Shown piece after piece: positions 34,458 through 44,873 of a DNA stretch of 64,000 bases (position 1 is its first letter; every line of letters starts with the position of its first letter). The notes beneath the pieces were generated by a model that saw nothing but the letters and a program-made list of their open reading frames with translations, was not told the origin of the DNA and made no database searches. The stretch comes from Bagarius yarrelli (taxonomy: Eukaryota > Chordata > Actinopteri > Siluriformes > Sisoridae): assembly GCA_005784505.1 (NCBI GenBank), contig VCAZ01000015.1, forward strand, positions 3,259,168 to 3,323,167, written 5' to 3'. The position numbers were made by a program, and so were the translations under genes.

Positions 34458-34754
34458 ATTAGCTTTATTATACATAACTGATAACAGGAACATATTTATT
34501 TGATTAAGGTTTAAGATATGAATAGGATTTTTTGTTTCTTTTTTTTTCTTTTTTAAAATAAAAATTGGCAAATATCGGGTGGTAATGGTAATTTTGCTAA
34601 GTAAGCCGGTGTGCGCCTCACACTGCCATTTTCATAAAACAGCTACATACACTGTTTTATTCTTTACATGGTGCATCGAACAGCATTGAAGACATGGCTA
34701 TTCAAATAAACTGAACTTTGAGTGCATGCATAAGAACAGGTGTGTTTTATTTCT

Positions 34755-34756
<2 letters not shown>
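34458..34756. other. AT-rich spacer
   Basis: Nothing recognised between the hAT element and the next microsatellite. Confidence 0.45.

Positions 34757-34802
<46 letters not shown>
34757..34802. repeat. (TG)23 microsatellite
   Basis: Uninterrupted TG run, 46 bp. Confidence 0.97.
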
Positions 34803-34804
<2 letters not shown>

Positions 34805-35240
34805 ATGAGAGTAGTTCAGGCGCTGTTTGCTTTGCAGTGGCACGTTATGCTGAGCCTCTGACCCAACAAGTAAACAGAACAGGAGAGCCTCATATTCCAA
34901 ACCTACCCTACCAAATAAGGCCAAGACAGGCACTACACAGAGGAGTAGTCTGCCACACTCTACTGCGCGCACACACACTTTCTTCTCCCCTGCCTGCTTG
35001 CTTGCTCACTCGCTCACCCACTCTCTTTTTATCTCACACTCAAGGTTTTTTTCTCCTCCGCTTCACTTCCTCCCTGTCACTTTAAGTCTCTCATTCACCT
35101 GCTCCTTCTCCATGTCATGTTTACTCTCTGGTTCTGCCTCTCTGCCTTTTTTAGAGTCTCCCTGGTCCTGCCATTTTCAAAAATGGCGTCTAAGTGTATT
35201 GTTTTGTTTAAGTTCTATTAACAACTTTCGATGACTTGCC
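34803..35240 (+). promoter_or_regulatory. Possible regulatory region: CArG box and pyrimidine-rich strand
   Basis: A perfect CArG box (CCAAATAAGG, the SRF/MADS site consensus) lies at 34912-34921. It is followed from 34975 to 35165 by a strongly pyrimidine-biased + strand. At 35171-35186 CCATTTT-CA-AAAATGG forms a small inverted repeat that includes AAAATGGCG, resembling a YY1 site. No transcript evidence; the regulatory reading is tentative. Confidence 0.25.
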
Positions 35241-37226
35241 ATAGTGTCAGATTTCCTCAGCATGAAGCGAATCTTCTTCCTTTGCACTCACAGAATTCAA
35301 AGATTCGAACTGATTCGGAAGCATGTTTTCCATCCAAGCCCCAGTTATGTATATTATTTGCAACAGGATTCTGTTGTCTGCCCAGAATTATGCAAGTTTA
35401 AGCTTAGTAGTTTTAAAGTGTAATGTTGGATGTTTTGTTTAAAATAAGCTGCCTAGCTAGTTAGTAAAGTGTTTATTTTCTCAAATCAACCGGCAAAAAC
35501 TGTAATATAATGTGAATACTACTTTAATCTCACGTAAAGCAGCGCACTTAATTAACCAGCATTGCACAGTGGCACAAATAATACAAACAGCATTCATTTT
35601 TTGAAAATAGGAATTCTAGTTTTTAAAACCTGAGGAAGGTTTTTCTTCTTTCTTTAGTTAAAAGATTTTCAATGACAACATTAAGGCAAACATACGGTCT
35701 GGTTTAAATACGGTCAGAAAACCACAATTTATATCACAGGATTTTTTTTTGTCAGATTTTTATATTGAATTTGTGGATAGCTCTGCTACTCTGAACATGA
35801 CTATAGGTCACCTCATACATCATGGATTATCATAGGGTCACAATTAAAAGCAATAATAATAAAAAACCTAATGCACAAAAAACTCTAGCCTTTTTTGTTT
35901 TGTTTTTATGTCAGTCTGTGTAATAAATTCGTAATCTTAGCAGCCGTGCTCTAATGGACATCGGTCTGCTATTCTTTCAGCATTGTGACTCAAGTGAACC
36001 TCACACAGAAACTCAGTGTGTTCATATCTTATCTGCATGGGGGACCTGGGAAGGCCAGTGAAATCTCTGTCACGGGAGATAATGTGTGTAAGAGCTGGGT
36101 GTTGAATAGAGGTCCCACAGAAGTGTATGTAAAACCCCTACAATTCATTCGCTCCAAAAGCAAATTTGCTGTTTTCAGCTTGTAAAAAGGACTTGTAAAC
36201 AAGTCCTTATGAAAGATCAGGAAATGAAAAAATGTGATTAAATTATTTGCTTATATTCCTTTTCAATAATATGCTAATGTACATTGTCTACATAGTCATA
36301 GGAGTTTGTTTGTTGAATATTTTCTCCTTCCCACTACTATCGTTCTATTTTAATCAGTCGAAATACTTGTTGCTTTTTGTTTTGACATAAAAACATTAAA
36401 GATAATAAATACTAGCTGGTGTTGGCTAGTTTACTACCATTGTATTAATTGTTATCTTTAATGCAGATTGGTGTGACCTTGCCTTGAATTTAAGCCTCTT
36501 GTACAATTTCACTCAATTATTTTAATTTTCCATACGTCTTTTGGTATTCGCTTACTGATACGGCAGATTTTTGCTTGCATTTTGTTAGTTTATCTCACTT
36601 TTCCTACTTTTCTGAAAACTTACCTTTTGCCACAAGGCTAATGTACAAACTCAATGTGCAACATAGCTCAACTGATTTTTGAAGCTATTTATTACAAATT
36701 AAGTCATAAAAGTAAAGATTTTACAACATAACATAAATCCATAAACTTGTGTTTTACAGCCTGAAGGCTTTATATTTATAATTGCGGTCCTGTTCCCACG
36801 CTGAGTTTACCCCTGACATAATAACTTTTGCAAGTACACATTCGAAAATGCCTGAATCTGTTATACAAGCAGGAATTAGCTGTGAATTTAGCGAAAGGCT
36901 AAACTCTATGAGCTGAAAATAGGACTGCAGGGGAGGTCCATGAGGAGGTGAGGTGCGATGTGGGCCTGTAGCTCACAGATACCAATCGTCAACTATTTTC
37001 TGTGGGTGGAGGGCAAGCAGGAAAAAAAATAGATATATAAATTTTTATGTGAAGCAGCTTAGATGATACAGAATTTAAGCATGACGTATTGACGCAACAA
37101 GCGAGCAGTGACTCATTGGCAGGTTTTAAATTTAAACACAAGTTGTTTAAGCTCTGAGGTAGCATGTCATTATCATATTCCTAAAGCATTATACCTGTTA
37201 GTTGACCGTAATATAAATAAAAGCAT
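35241..37226. other. Single-copy spacer
   Basis: Mostly AT-rich. A 22-bp perfect palindrome lies at 36187-36208. 35970-36170 is repeat-free and less AT-rich but without a recognised product. Confidence 0.4.
36187..36208. repeat. Perfect 10-bp-arm palindrome
   Basis: AAGGACTTGT-AA-ACAAGTCCTT. It can form a cruciform or hairpin; no role is known. Confidence 0.9.
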
Positions 37227-37685
37227 CATTTAGCAGATGCCATTATTTATAGCCACGTACAGAAGTATAAATACTCGTACAATAGAGCACAAAACAAATT
37301 GTAACAACCCGTAAATCTGTTAAAAAAAGAGCAACATAGAAAAGAACAGCTTGTGTTGGTATTTGAGAAAGATTTGGGTCTTCAGTCTTCTCTTGAGGAC
37401 AGCCAGTGACTCTGCTGTTCTGACAGTAAAGGGAAGTTCATTCAATCATCTTGGTGCCAGAACAAAGAAAAGTCTTGAGGCAGTCCTACCTTGAGTCCTA
37501 GGGGATAGTGGGACCAGTCGAGATTTAAGGGAATGTTTTTCAAATACAAAGGGTTTTTTATCTAATGCATGCAGATACTGGATGCCAATAGAGGGAGCAC
37601 AGCAGTGGGGTGGTGTAAAGAAATCTTTCATTCTGAATCATCTGCAGGGGACGAATTGCACTCATAGGTAGACCAACCTGCCAGT
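37227..37685 (-). pseudogene. L2-like LINE 3' end with RT C-terminus
   Basis: On the minus strand, translation from about 37677 gives PLLCSLYWHPVSACI, then after a frame change SRLVPLSPRTQGRTASRLFF, a stop, LNELPFTVRTAESLAVL and KRRLKTQIF. This is the standard C-terminal order of L2/CR1-clade reverse transcriptases (PLL-SLHWLPV--RI; RTA-R-F--AP-LWN-LP--IR-A-SL--FK-RLKTHLF). The 3' tail follows, ending GTACGTGGCTATAAATAATGGCATCTGCTAAATG in sense orientation. Stops and frameshifts show it is inactive. Confidence 0.75.
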
Positions 37686-37687
37686 AT

Positions 37688-37845
37688 GTGTGCTCATTCA
37701 TGCAGTTATCCAACCAGGCATCCATCATGTGGCAGTACCTGTGCAGGAACAGGTCAGGAGCTTTAGTTAATGTTCAACTGGAAAATCGTCACAATGGAAA
37801 ATGTAATATTAGTGACTGGCAAGAACATGTTATGATTGTTGAAAC
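37688..37845 (+). mobile_element. Tc1-like transposon, transposase N-terminal relic
   Basis: TGTGTGCTCATTCATGCAG-TTATCCAACCAGGC, ATGTGGCAG, CAGGTCAGGAGC-TTTAGTTAATGTTCA and then HNGKCNISDWQEHVMIV in translation. It follows the leader and first codons of a common fish Tc1-like transposase (GKKC-LSDFDRGMIVG type). The helix-turn-helix remainder and DDE domain are absent. It abuts the LINE end at 37685. Confidence 0.65.
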
Positions 37846-37989
37846 CTCAGGATCTTGTTTAATGCATAGCAGTTCTATGAACAGTAGCTCCAGGCTGATG
37901 AGATCTTTTAGGTCAGAGAAAAAAGAACTAGTCTGGATTTAACTTTTAGATCTTTATAAGAAAAGTAACAGAAGTATCATTTCCACTTC

Positions 37990-37992
<3 letters not shown>

Positions 37993-38034
<42 letters not shown>
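37993..38034. repeat. (TA)21 microsatellite
   Basis: Uninterrupted TA run. Confidence 0.97.
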
Positions 38035-38038
<4 letters not shown>

Positions 38039-38761
38039 CTTTGGAAATAGCCGTACGCAGGGTCATACTGTGGAAAAAATTTATTTGTAGTAATAAAAGT
38101 ACTGCCCCCTTTTTCTGTGCCACGGTCTGCATTTTAGAGCATATTAACCCCCATTCACACAAACACATTCGTGACACCCAAACAAAAGGCAGAGTGTGTA
38201 TAAAGACTCTGACTATACAAGGCTCATTACACCCATATGGATTGCCCTTGTCGAGCTGTAAGTGCTCCTTTATCATTCCCCTCAGACTGGTGAAATTTAC
38301 CTCGCTAAGCTCAGCTCAACACCTGGGGACAGAGCTGTCGAGGAAAGCTGTAGATTTATGCGGCTGATTAAAGCAGGCAGGTGTGAATAAGAGGCACTGG
38401 GAAAATCAACATGAAAACCACAGTGGCACTTTTACAGGCCGATCATATTGATTAGCTGCCTTACCTTTATGTCGTCTCTGCATCACCTGGGATTTTTAAA
38501 CAAGGACTGCTGTTTGAATGGGATCACCGCCAACAACCCGATCCCATAATGCATCGCTGTGTTTATGAAAAGTATTGCACTAATATATAGAATATATATA
38601 TATATAGATAATATAGATATACTTTTACAAAGTGTTGTACTGTTTAGTGTGTGTTTTCTTATACTGTAAAGTCTTGTTGAAAGGTTCATTGACATTTACT
38701 ACTACTACTATTATAATAATTATTATTATTATATAATTTCTAAGCAGTTTGTCAGTCTGAG
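38035..38761. other. Spacer, nothing firm
   Basis: Mixed composition. 38040-38480 is less AT-rich and repeat-free. A short AT-dinucleotide-rich stretch lies at 38583-38625 and (ACT)n/(TTA)n at 38697-38735. Confidence 0.4.
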
Positions 38762-38935
38762 ATGTGGTAGCTTTGTGGTTAAAATTTTGGAACACTAATC
38801 AGACGATCGGGGGTTTAATACCAAGCGGCCACTGCTGGGCCCCTAAGAAAGGCCCTTACATTCTAAGATGGATAAAAAAGTCGCTGTGAATAAGGGTCAG
38901 AAATTTAGATGCCGTTTATGTAGATGCCATTCATT
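38762..38935 (+). repeat. SINE family B, forward orientation
   Basis: Head ATGTGGTAGCTTTGTGGTTAAAATTTTGG, B-box-like GGGGGTTTAATACC, CCACTGCTGGGCCCCTAAGAAAGGCCC, then AAAAAAGTCGCTGTGAATAAGGG near the tail, followed by a GATGCCGTT-type end. The middle is diverged. Confidence 0.75.
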
Positions 38936-39116
38936 TTTTTTTAAATTACTGATGTACTTTACGTGATCTAAGATGCAATTATGCATTAGGGTGCATTATT
39001 ATTTTTAGAAGGCATATTAAAGAATCACTTGTGGCTTATTCACTAGTTTGAACTACAGTTCTCATATTGTTGAGGATTTTAATTGAGACTTTTAGTCTGA
39101 TTTACTGGTATATAAG

Positions 39117-39207
39117 CCAGCAGTGGCAACATGCTGGTACTGGGAATTCGAATCCCAACCTTCCCAGTATCGGTCCAACACCTTAACCACTAAGCCACCA
39201 CTTCCCA
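39117..39207 (-). repeat. SINE family B head half, reverse orientation
   Basis: CAGCAGTGGCAACATGCTGGTACTGGG, AATTCGAATCCCAACC (reverse B-box), GGTCCAACACCTTAACCACTAAGCCACCACTTCCC. The tail half is absent. Confidence 0.8.
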
Positions 39208-40404
39208 AAATGTCTTGCGTGTTGAATATCATGCCACACATCACTGCGGCAGTTGGATTAAATTTTAATCCCTTTGACCAAATCTAAAGCTTGGCAATAA
39301 TAAACGGTGGTCAATAAGCCGTCTTTAATGTTTACAATCCGTATGGTCTGGCTCTGAATCCCGTCTGATGTTTTTAGACACTACAAGGAGCAGATGATCC
39401 TAAAAAGAACCCCCCTCAAAAAACTTGCCATTGATGTTTCACAGTGTTTTTTTATCTCCTTGACCCAGCCAACATCCCCAGGGTATAACTACAAGCATCG
39501 TACAATCACAGCTTTGAAGATCTCACTGCCCCCTGCCTCCCGCTGCTTTGATTCAGTGCTTGGAGGAATATTGATCGCCTGCCTTGGCTCGCTGCTATAT
39601 TTTATTCTTCTCATATCATAGTCATACCATTAGCACAATGCAATGCAGTGCTGTTACCTGTGTTTGCTAAAGGGATTTAAAAAAACCAAAAACCCTTTCT
39701 GTTACGCATTACGGTATGGTATATGGTTTTTTTACTTGTATGTATGTATTGTTAAAAAAACAAACACAGCTGTCCATTCGTATACATAAAATACATGTTA
39801 ATGTTTTGTTGGTATACATGGTTTAAGAGTCAGGCTTTATAGTGCTTATTATCTAGTAGTGTTTATTATCTAGTAGCTGCAGTGCTAATGTGTGCCTAAC
39901 AGGGCGTACATCCAAGCTTGAAGTAAACAAAAGGTGCACAAAACTTGTGTGATTAGTGGGGTAAAAGGTTCATAATGACAACATGAAGTCTATATTCAAT
40001 CTTGGCATTCCAAGCATCAGAAACGTACTGTATAGTTTAATATTTAAATAGTATTTAAATATGCTGCTTTATTATTTTAAAATAGAGTTAATAAGATTAT
40101 TTAGGGTCTTTTTGATAGTGTAAAAAACACTTATTTTACCATGTTATAAACAGTTCTGATCACAGTGACCCACACAGATCTCCTTACCCCCAAACCTCTA
40201 TTCTGTGGGGTGTTTCCACTGCTCCAAAACCATTTAAAATCATTTCTAATGAATTATTAATCATTAACAGACATCGTTATAAACCATTTACAGAGGTAAT
40301 TTTAATGCAGTGTTAACATGCTTTCTTTACCAACAACGTAGACAGTTTACAATTACCGTAATGCATTGTTCATTATAAACATGACAATAATTCATAATTA
40401 TTTT
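39208..40404. other. AT-rich spacer
   Basis: 39380-39610 is less AT-rich with an open frame (39394-39621) but no recognisable domain. Nothing else was identified. Confidence 0.4.
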
Positions 40405-40768
40405 CACGGCCGAGCCAGGTTCCACACCCAACCAGCACATACCCTTGCCTGAGTATTACCCAGATACACCTGCAGCTTATCAGTCCATCACGATCATTCC
40501 CTCTATTTAAACAAAAGCCCTTCAGTCAGTCCCTGTTTGGTCTTGTATGTTTCATGTATGTTCGCAGACTCGCTTCTCCGTTAGAATTCCGCTAATGACC
40601 TGTTTGCCTGATTCTCCGGTTCTCAAGGACGCTCCAGCATCCGGCTCCAGATCCTCCTAGCACCAAAGCTAACTCTCTCCTTTGCTTCCTGCCTGCCCTC
40701 CCCACTAGTAAATAAAGTGATCTGTTGGGTCTTATCATTATCTCTGGTTACTGTCTGGTTCCTCCATG
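40405..40768 (+). mobile_element. Solo-LTR-like block (Gypsy-type, tentative)
   Basis: C-rich leader (GAGCCAGGTTCCACACCC), a CTCTATTTAAACAAAAGCCC TATA-like region, then a pyrimidine-rich transcribed part (CCTGTTTGGTCTTG, CTCGCTTCTCCG, TTGCCTGATTCTCCGG, CTTTGCTTCCTGCCTGCCC) and AATAAAGTGATCTGTTGGGTC, a polyadenylation signal with GT-rich downstream sequence. This order is that of the LTRs of fish Gypsy elements. There is no adjacent primer-binding site, coding region or second LTR. Confidence 0.45.
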
Positions 40769-41027
40769 GCAATTATATTTAGAGGGTTGTACATAGAAAA
40801 GATACCATTACCATGTTTCCTAAAAGTGTACACTTCAGCTGCATTTATTGTGAAACATGCTAACTGTAGGACATTATTGGAAAATGTGATTTGCAAGATT
40901 ATAGGTAAAGCAAAAAACACAAATAGTTCGTACCGATCCATTTTTCAGGAGTAGCTTCTTAGCAAAACCAGCTTTATACTGACCCTCATTTATAAAGCAG
41001 TCTGGGGAGAAATAATTCATGTAAATA
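40769..41027. other. AT-rich spacer
   Basis: Nothing recognised. Confidence 0.4.
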
Positions 41028-41170
41028 GAGGTGAGCGGCATGACCAACATTCTATTTCACGGTATTAGTAATTAAATTTTATGGTAACAAGATATTTCAT
41101 GATATAATTATTTAAATAGGAAGTTTAAATCAATAAAAATGTATCTAATAAATAAACGGCAATACTCCTG
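41028..41170. repeat. Degraded interspersed repeat related to 33236
   Basis: AGAGGTGAGCGGCATGACC, ATTCTATTTCACGG, ATTTAAATAGGAAGTT share order with 33236-33345. It is probably an old hAT-type MITE fragment; no termini are preserved. Confidence 0.4.
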
Positions 41171-41510
41171 AAATAAAAATGACTTCACCTTATTTCATTA
41201 GTTCTTTCTTTTATTTGATCCTTGATAAATATAATAAATGAGATATGAACTTAGATTATCCTTACCATAAAACCAAACTTCACTAAAGGTCGCATTTCAC
41301 AGTTGTGTGCACAAACATAATTGTTATAAACTTGCCTCAATTAACGTCTATTCGTTGATACAATTAAATACCACTTGCATTGTTGTGTAATGGTGAACAC
41401 GTATGTGGAAGTGAATACACAATACTGTCTGTGCATGTTTGGTACTGTGTTTAGTTAATGCTGCAGTAGGTCTGGGGTGTAGTTGGTGTTTCAGTTTGTC
41501 TCAATGGTGT
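41171..41510. other. AT-rich spacer
   Basis: Nothing recognised. Confidence 0.4.
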
Positions 41511-41735
41511 CCACTCCACTCCAACTAGAACACAACATGCCTTCATGGAGCTTCACAGAACAATTGTAATGCTGAAAAAGTGTTTGGGAAGCTTATCTCC
41601 TACACAGTAATGAAATAATGTAATGTTCCGAAATACAGTGACATTCTAGACAACTGTGTGCTTCTAATTTTGTGGCAACAGAACCACTTATGTTGGTGTG
41701 CTGGTAAGGTGTCCACAAACTTTTGGCTATATAAG
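41511..41735 (+). mobile_element. Tc1/mariner-family element, right end
   Basis: TCCACTCCAACTAGAACACAACATGCC, then ATTGTAATGCT, ACAGTGACATTCTAGACAACTGTGTGCTTCT, TTTTGTGGCAACAG, GTGTGCTGGTAAGGTGTCCAC, and the terminus AAACTTTTGGCTATATA. This is the end of a very common fish Tc1/mariner-type repeat (terminus TTTTGGCCATATAGTG). The interior is mostly deleted. The TATATAAG at the end is part of the terminus, not a promoter. Confidence 0.75.
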
Positions 41736-41974
41736 AATCGTATGTCGATGGACCTTAAGGAAAACTTCTTTACCTTTAATTATTTCGAAAGAAACATTGG
41801 TCAGATAAAAGATACACTTACGATAGGAAAGCTTTTATGGCAGAATGACAGAGAAATGGAATATAGTACCTGGCTGGAAATCCCTACTGGTTCCGCTGGG
41901 TGTCATCGTTTCCCCCTTGAAGTCCCGGAGGCTTTTTTTATTTTTATCTCGGTAAATAGGGAGAAGGAGACCCC

Positions 41975-41981
41975 CTCTCCC

Positions 41982-42020
<39 letters not shown>
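41975..42020. repeat. (CT)n tract, slightly impure
   Basis: CCCTCTCCCTCTCTCTCC leads into a pure CT run at 41991-42013 and a T tract. It forms the polypyrimidine tract in front of the CACCCCCCAG at 42031-42040. Confidence 0.9.
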
Positions 42021-42021
<1 letters not shown>

Positions 42022-42040
42022 CTATTTCTCCACCCCCCAG

Positions 42041-42390
42041 CTAGGATTCACAACCTAAGGAAAAGTGCTCGGACGTGGACACAGAACGGACCTAACAACA
42101 GCTGAAAACAATTTAAATTCGCGGTCTAAACTTTTTGCATTCCAGTGAATGGCTCCTAATTCAATCTGGACCATCGCGCCGAACTAAAAGGCATGTGGTA
42201 CCGCAACGGAGCGAAGATTCCTTATTTCCACCTAAAGTTTTAGGGGAACCCGGAGTTCCGTGTGGAATTTTTTCTTTCTTTCCCTTTTTCATGGATGCAA
42301 CTTAAGAACGAGGGAATAGTTTATCCGCGCTCTCCGTACGGACCGGACTGATTTTGGAGACTTTGTTAGTGGGTCAGAAACTGCGCTCCG
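42041..42390 (+). other. Candidate 5' UTR exon of an unidentified + strand gene
   Basis: A 350-bp, CpG-rich block (CTCGGACGTGG, AATTCGCGGTC, ATCGCGCCGAAC, CCGCGCTCTCCGTACGGACCGG) in an otherwise CpG-poor window. It ends CTCCG|GTGAGTGAGT, an excellent donor. Its start is either an internal-exon acceptor (a T/C tract ending CACCCCCCAG|CTAGG) or lies upstream in a first exon containing the CT tract. It holds three short upstream ORFs: 42149-42187 (12 codons), 42193-42243 (16) and 42291-42305 (4). No long frame exists, so the main start codon must be in a later exon. The upstream ORFs would be expected to dampen translation. The gene is not identifiable from UTR alone. Confidence 0.55.
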
Positions 42391-42959
42391 GTGAGTGAGT
42401 TTATAAACCAATTAGCGTTTTGGTTTTTGGTTAGAAAAGCCGACTACGTTTTTATATTTATATTCTAGCAAATAAACTTTAAAATTAAAATAAAACAGAG
42501 CCCAATAAAAAAAATAAAAAAAAACTTAATGTAAAATTGAAGGAGAAACGAACTAATGAAAGATGAACAAACAGCGAGTTTATTAGCCGGCGTTACATAT
42601 AATACACAGAGTAATTACTTAGCATGTAGCATTTTATAAACTCCTCATAGGTTTTTAAAAACAGTTAATTAATAATATATATATATATTATTAATGTTAT
42701 ACATGGAATAATAATGTTTGTTGAATTAGTAATTACAAGTTAGTCATGACGGGTTTTTTTTAAAACTATTTTCTTTCTTTTATTTATTTTTTTAATTTGT
42801 ACCGTTTGATAGTTGTGTAATCTTTATTAAAGTCGTCCCAATCAAAATGTAATCGTTATTGTGTTCGCTAAATTAGGATTTTAATTTATCTGTGTATAAA
42901 AAAAAAGTGTATAACGTGTCAAAATTGCTACTCCAGCTTTAGCTGTATATTAGATTTAA
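42391..42959. other. AT-rich DNA, first part of the putative intron
   Basis: A-rich tracts and a short (AT)n at 42674-42689; no feature recognised. Confidence 0.4.
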
Positions 42960-43040
42960 ATAGCACCTCGCTAACGGTCGTGCGCTCGCCCGTCGTCATG
43001 GCAACCGGTGAGCGCGTACACTGGCAAGCGGAACAACATG
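42960..43040 (+). promoter_or_regulatory. CpG cluster with perfect RFX X-box
   Basis: CTCGCTAACGGTCGTGCGCTCGCCCG-type sequence holds many CpGs within about 70 bp. At 42992-43005 GTCGTC-AT-GGCAAC fits the X-box consensus RYYNYY-N(1-3)-RRNRAC bound by RFX factors at ciliary and neuronal promoters. AACCG|GTGAGCGCG directly after it could be a splice donor of an alternative first exon. Together with the CpG-rich exon 0.6 kb upstream this suggests a promoter region. Confidence 0.45.
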
Positions 43041-44873
43041 CATTGACCCCGATAGTGTGTATAAATAACGTTTATTTTAATCGGCTAACAGGCTGTTTCT
43101 CAAGTTTTCTTTCTCTAAATACACTGTTAATATTTCCATATCATAAATAACAAACTCATAATGGGTTTTTGGCAGCTTTTCCTACCTCAAAATATGTATT
43201 TGACATTGTATTTGATGGCTTGTTGATTACACTAACACAACTTGTGTTCTCAAAGGTTTAGAAATAAATTATTCCGCTTATTGTAAAGCAATAATTGTAA
43301 AAAAAAAAAACAAAAACAAAATCTGATCATTGTAAAAAAAATCTGATCTTAATCACATCTGATCCCTGATGGTGTATCACATCTGATCCCTGATGGTGTA
43401 TCACATCTGATCCCTGATGGTGTATCACCTGGTTGGATTAAAAAATTCATCCACACTGAATAACAAAAAATTTTATCTCCAGTCGTAATATTATTCTGGG
43501 AACTGGAGTAAAAAAAAAAAAGGACTCATTTTTCAAAACTTACTAAACAGACATCGATTTTCTGCGTAAAATTCTGTGCTCCAAAAAAAAACAACCTTGG
43601 TTTGCTTTTTTTTTTTAAGTATTCATTTATCTATTTCCTTATGAAACGTTTCACCAAAAGCACTTCTCAAGGGTGTCTTTCTTGTTTGAAAGACTTATGA
43701 TGTTTTGAATGGTGCTTTATTTACGGCTAGCCTTTATTTGTTGGTGTAATGTGTATTTATTTGTCCTGCCTTATTTGCAAATAACCATTCATTTTCAAAC
43801 AGGAAAAACCGTCTGCGTTTATGGATTCTAATCCCATTAAATAACTATGGAGACTCACTCAGCGCAGTTAGCTTGCTGTGCTAATCTGCCAGCGAAGCTC
43901 GTACAAAACCTAGCAAGTAACTAAATGCGTATCTGAATTGTATGAGCCCTATTTACATGTTGTTAATTACTATTGCTTGTGTGAAAGCTTTTCCGGAGGT
44001 GCCAATGCAAATCTTTCTGCCAACTCAGAAGGCGAAGACATGTGCTGATATTAAATCCTAATATTTCCTGAAAAACCGCATGCCTCTGATCTATTTACCG
44101 ACCCCGATGACACCAACGGGATGGCCTCTAGTCTGCCGTCAATGCTTTTCTTTCAGTTAGGACCAGCGTTGGTAAGAAATAGGACTTGAATTTAGTAATG
44201 AAGGAAAACATGCTGTACAATTAAAACTAACAACTATTTAAGTTAAAATGACATAAACCCTTCAGGGTGGTTATCCTGTGAAGGGCGTAAGCCAGCTTGT
44301 ATGCTTTCATGGATAAAATGAGTGTTCTTTGTGCAAGAGTGAAAGATCTGCTTTTTCCAGCTCCTTGTCTTAAGTGGCAAAAGCATTAAAAGGCAGCTGC
44401 ACCAAAGCGCCTTGTAACACCAGCTTACAGAGTGAAGGAAAGGGGAAACGAGTGTGAGAGTCAGAAGCATAGAGGCATATATGCATGTGCTGCCAGCTAA
44501 TTGTGTTTATTCCTCTTAATTTGTCCTGAGTACTAAATCGGTGCTCTTCAGAGCTGGGTGGGTGCAATTTGTCTGATGGTAATAAAAGAACAAGCACAGT
44601 GTCTTTGAAATCGGCCCTCCTCCTCCTGCAGCCTGCCGAGCTAATAGATCTGCGGCTTCCATTTGCTCACGTCCATTTGGCCTGGGTAACCGCATTACAC
44701 CTCCAAGGGTGAATGCTCAGTCGGGTGTAGTTATGAAGAGCTTGTTCTAAAATGTTCTTCATACTATCATACCAGTTGATCATATTAGTATCTGATATTT
44801 GTTGCTTTGGACTGCAATGCTGTTAAAATTTGTATTGAATAAATTAAAATGGGCAGTTTACATTCTATTTACA
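43041..44873. other. Non-coding stretch with a small tandem repeat
   Basis: Includes the 24-bp repeat at 43357-43428. 43795-44130 and 44590-44720 are repeat-free and less AT-rich (CGGCCCTCCTCCTCCTGCAGCC, CTAATAGATCTGCGGC) and could be conserved. The frames at 44243-44597 show no domain. Confidence 0.4.
43357..43428. repeat. 24-bp minisatellite, three perfect copies
   Basis: The unit begins ATCTGATCCCTGATGG and ends TGTATCAC. Three copies lie head to tail without a mismatch, and a diverged half unit (ATCTGATCTTAATCAC) precedes them. Confidence 0.95.

Noticed and set aside
41725..41740. TATA box (TATATAAG) before the CpG-rich exon
   Set aside because: It is the terminus of a Tc1/mariner repeat (TTTTGGCTATATA), so its presence is explained without a promoter.
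41658..42044. 128-codon + strand frame ending in a Ser/Leu repeat
   Set aside because: Begins in a Tc1/mariner terminus and ends by translating the (CT)n tract; no domain.
43795..43917. Possible exon between TTTTCAAACAG and CAA|GTAACT
   Set aside because: Weak pyrimidine tract and a poor donor; not better than random matches.
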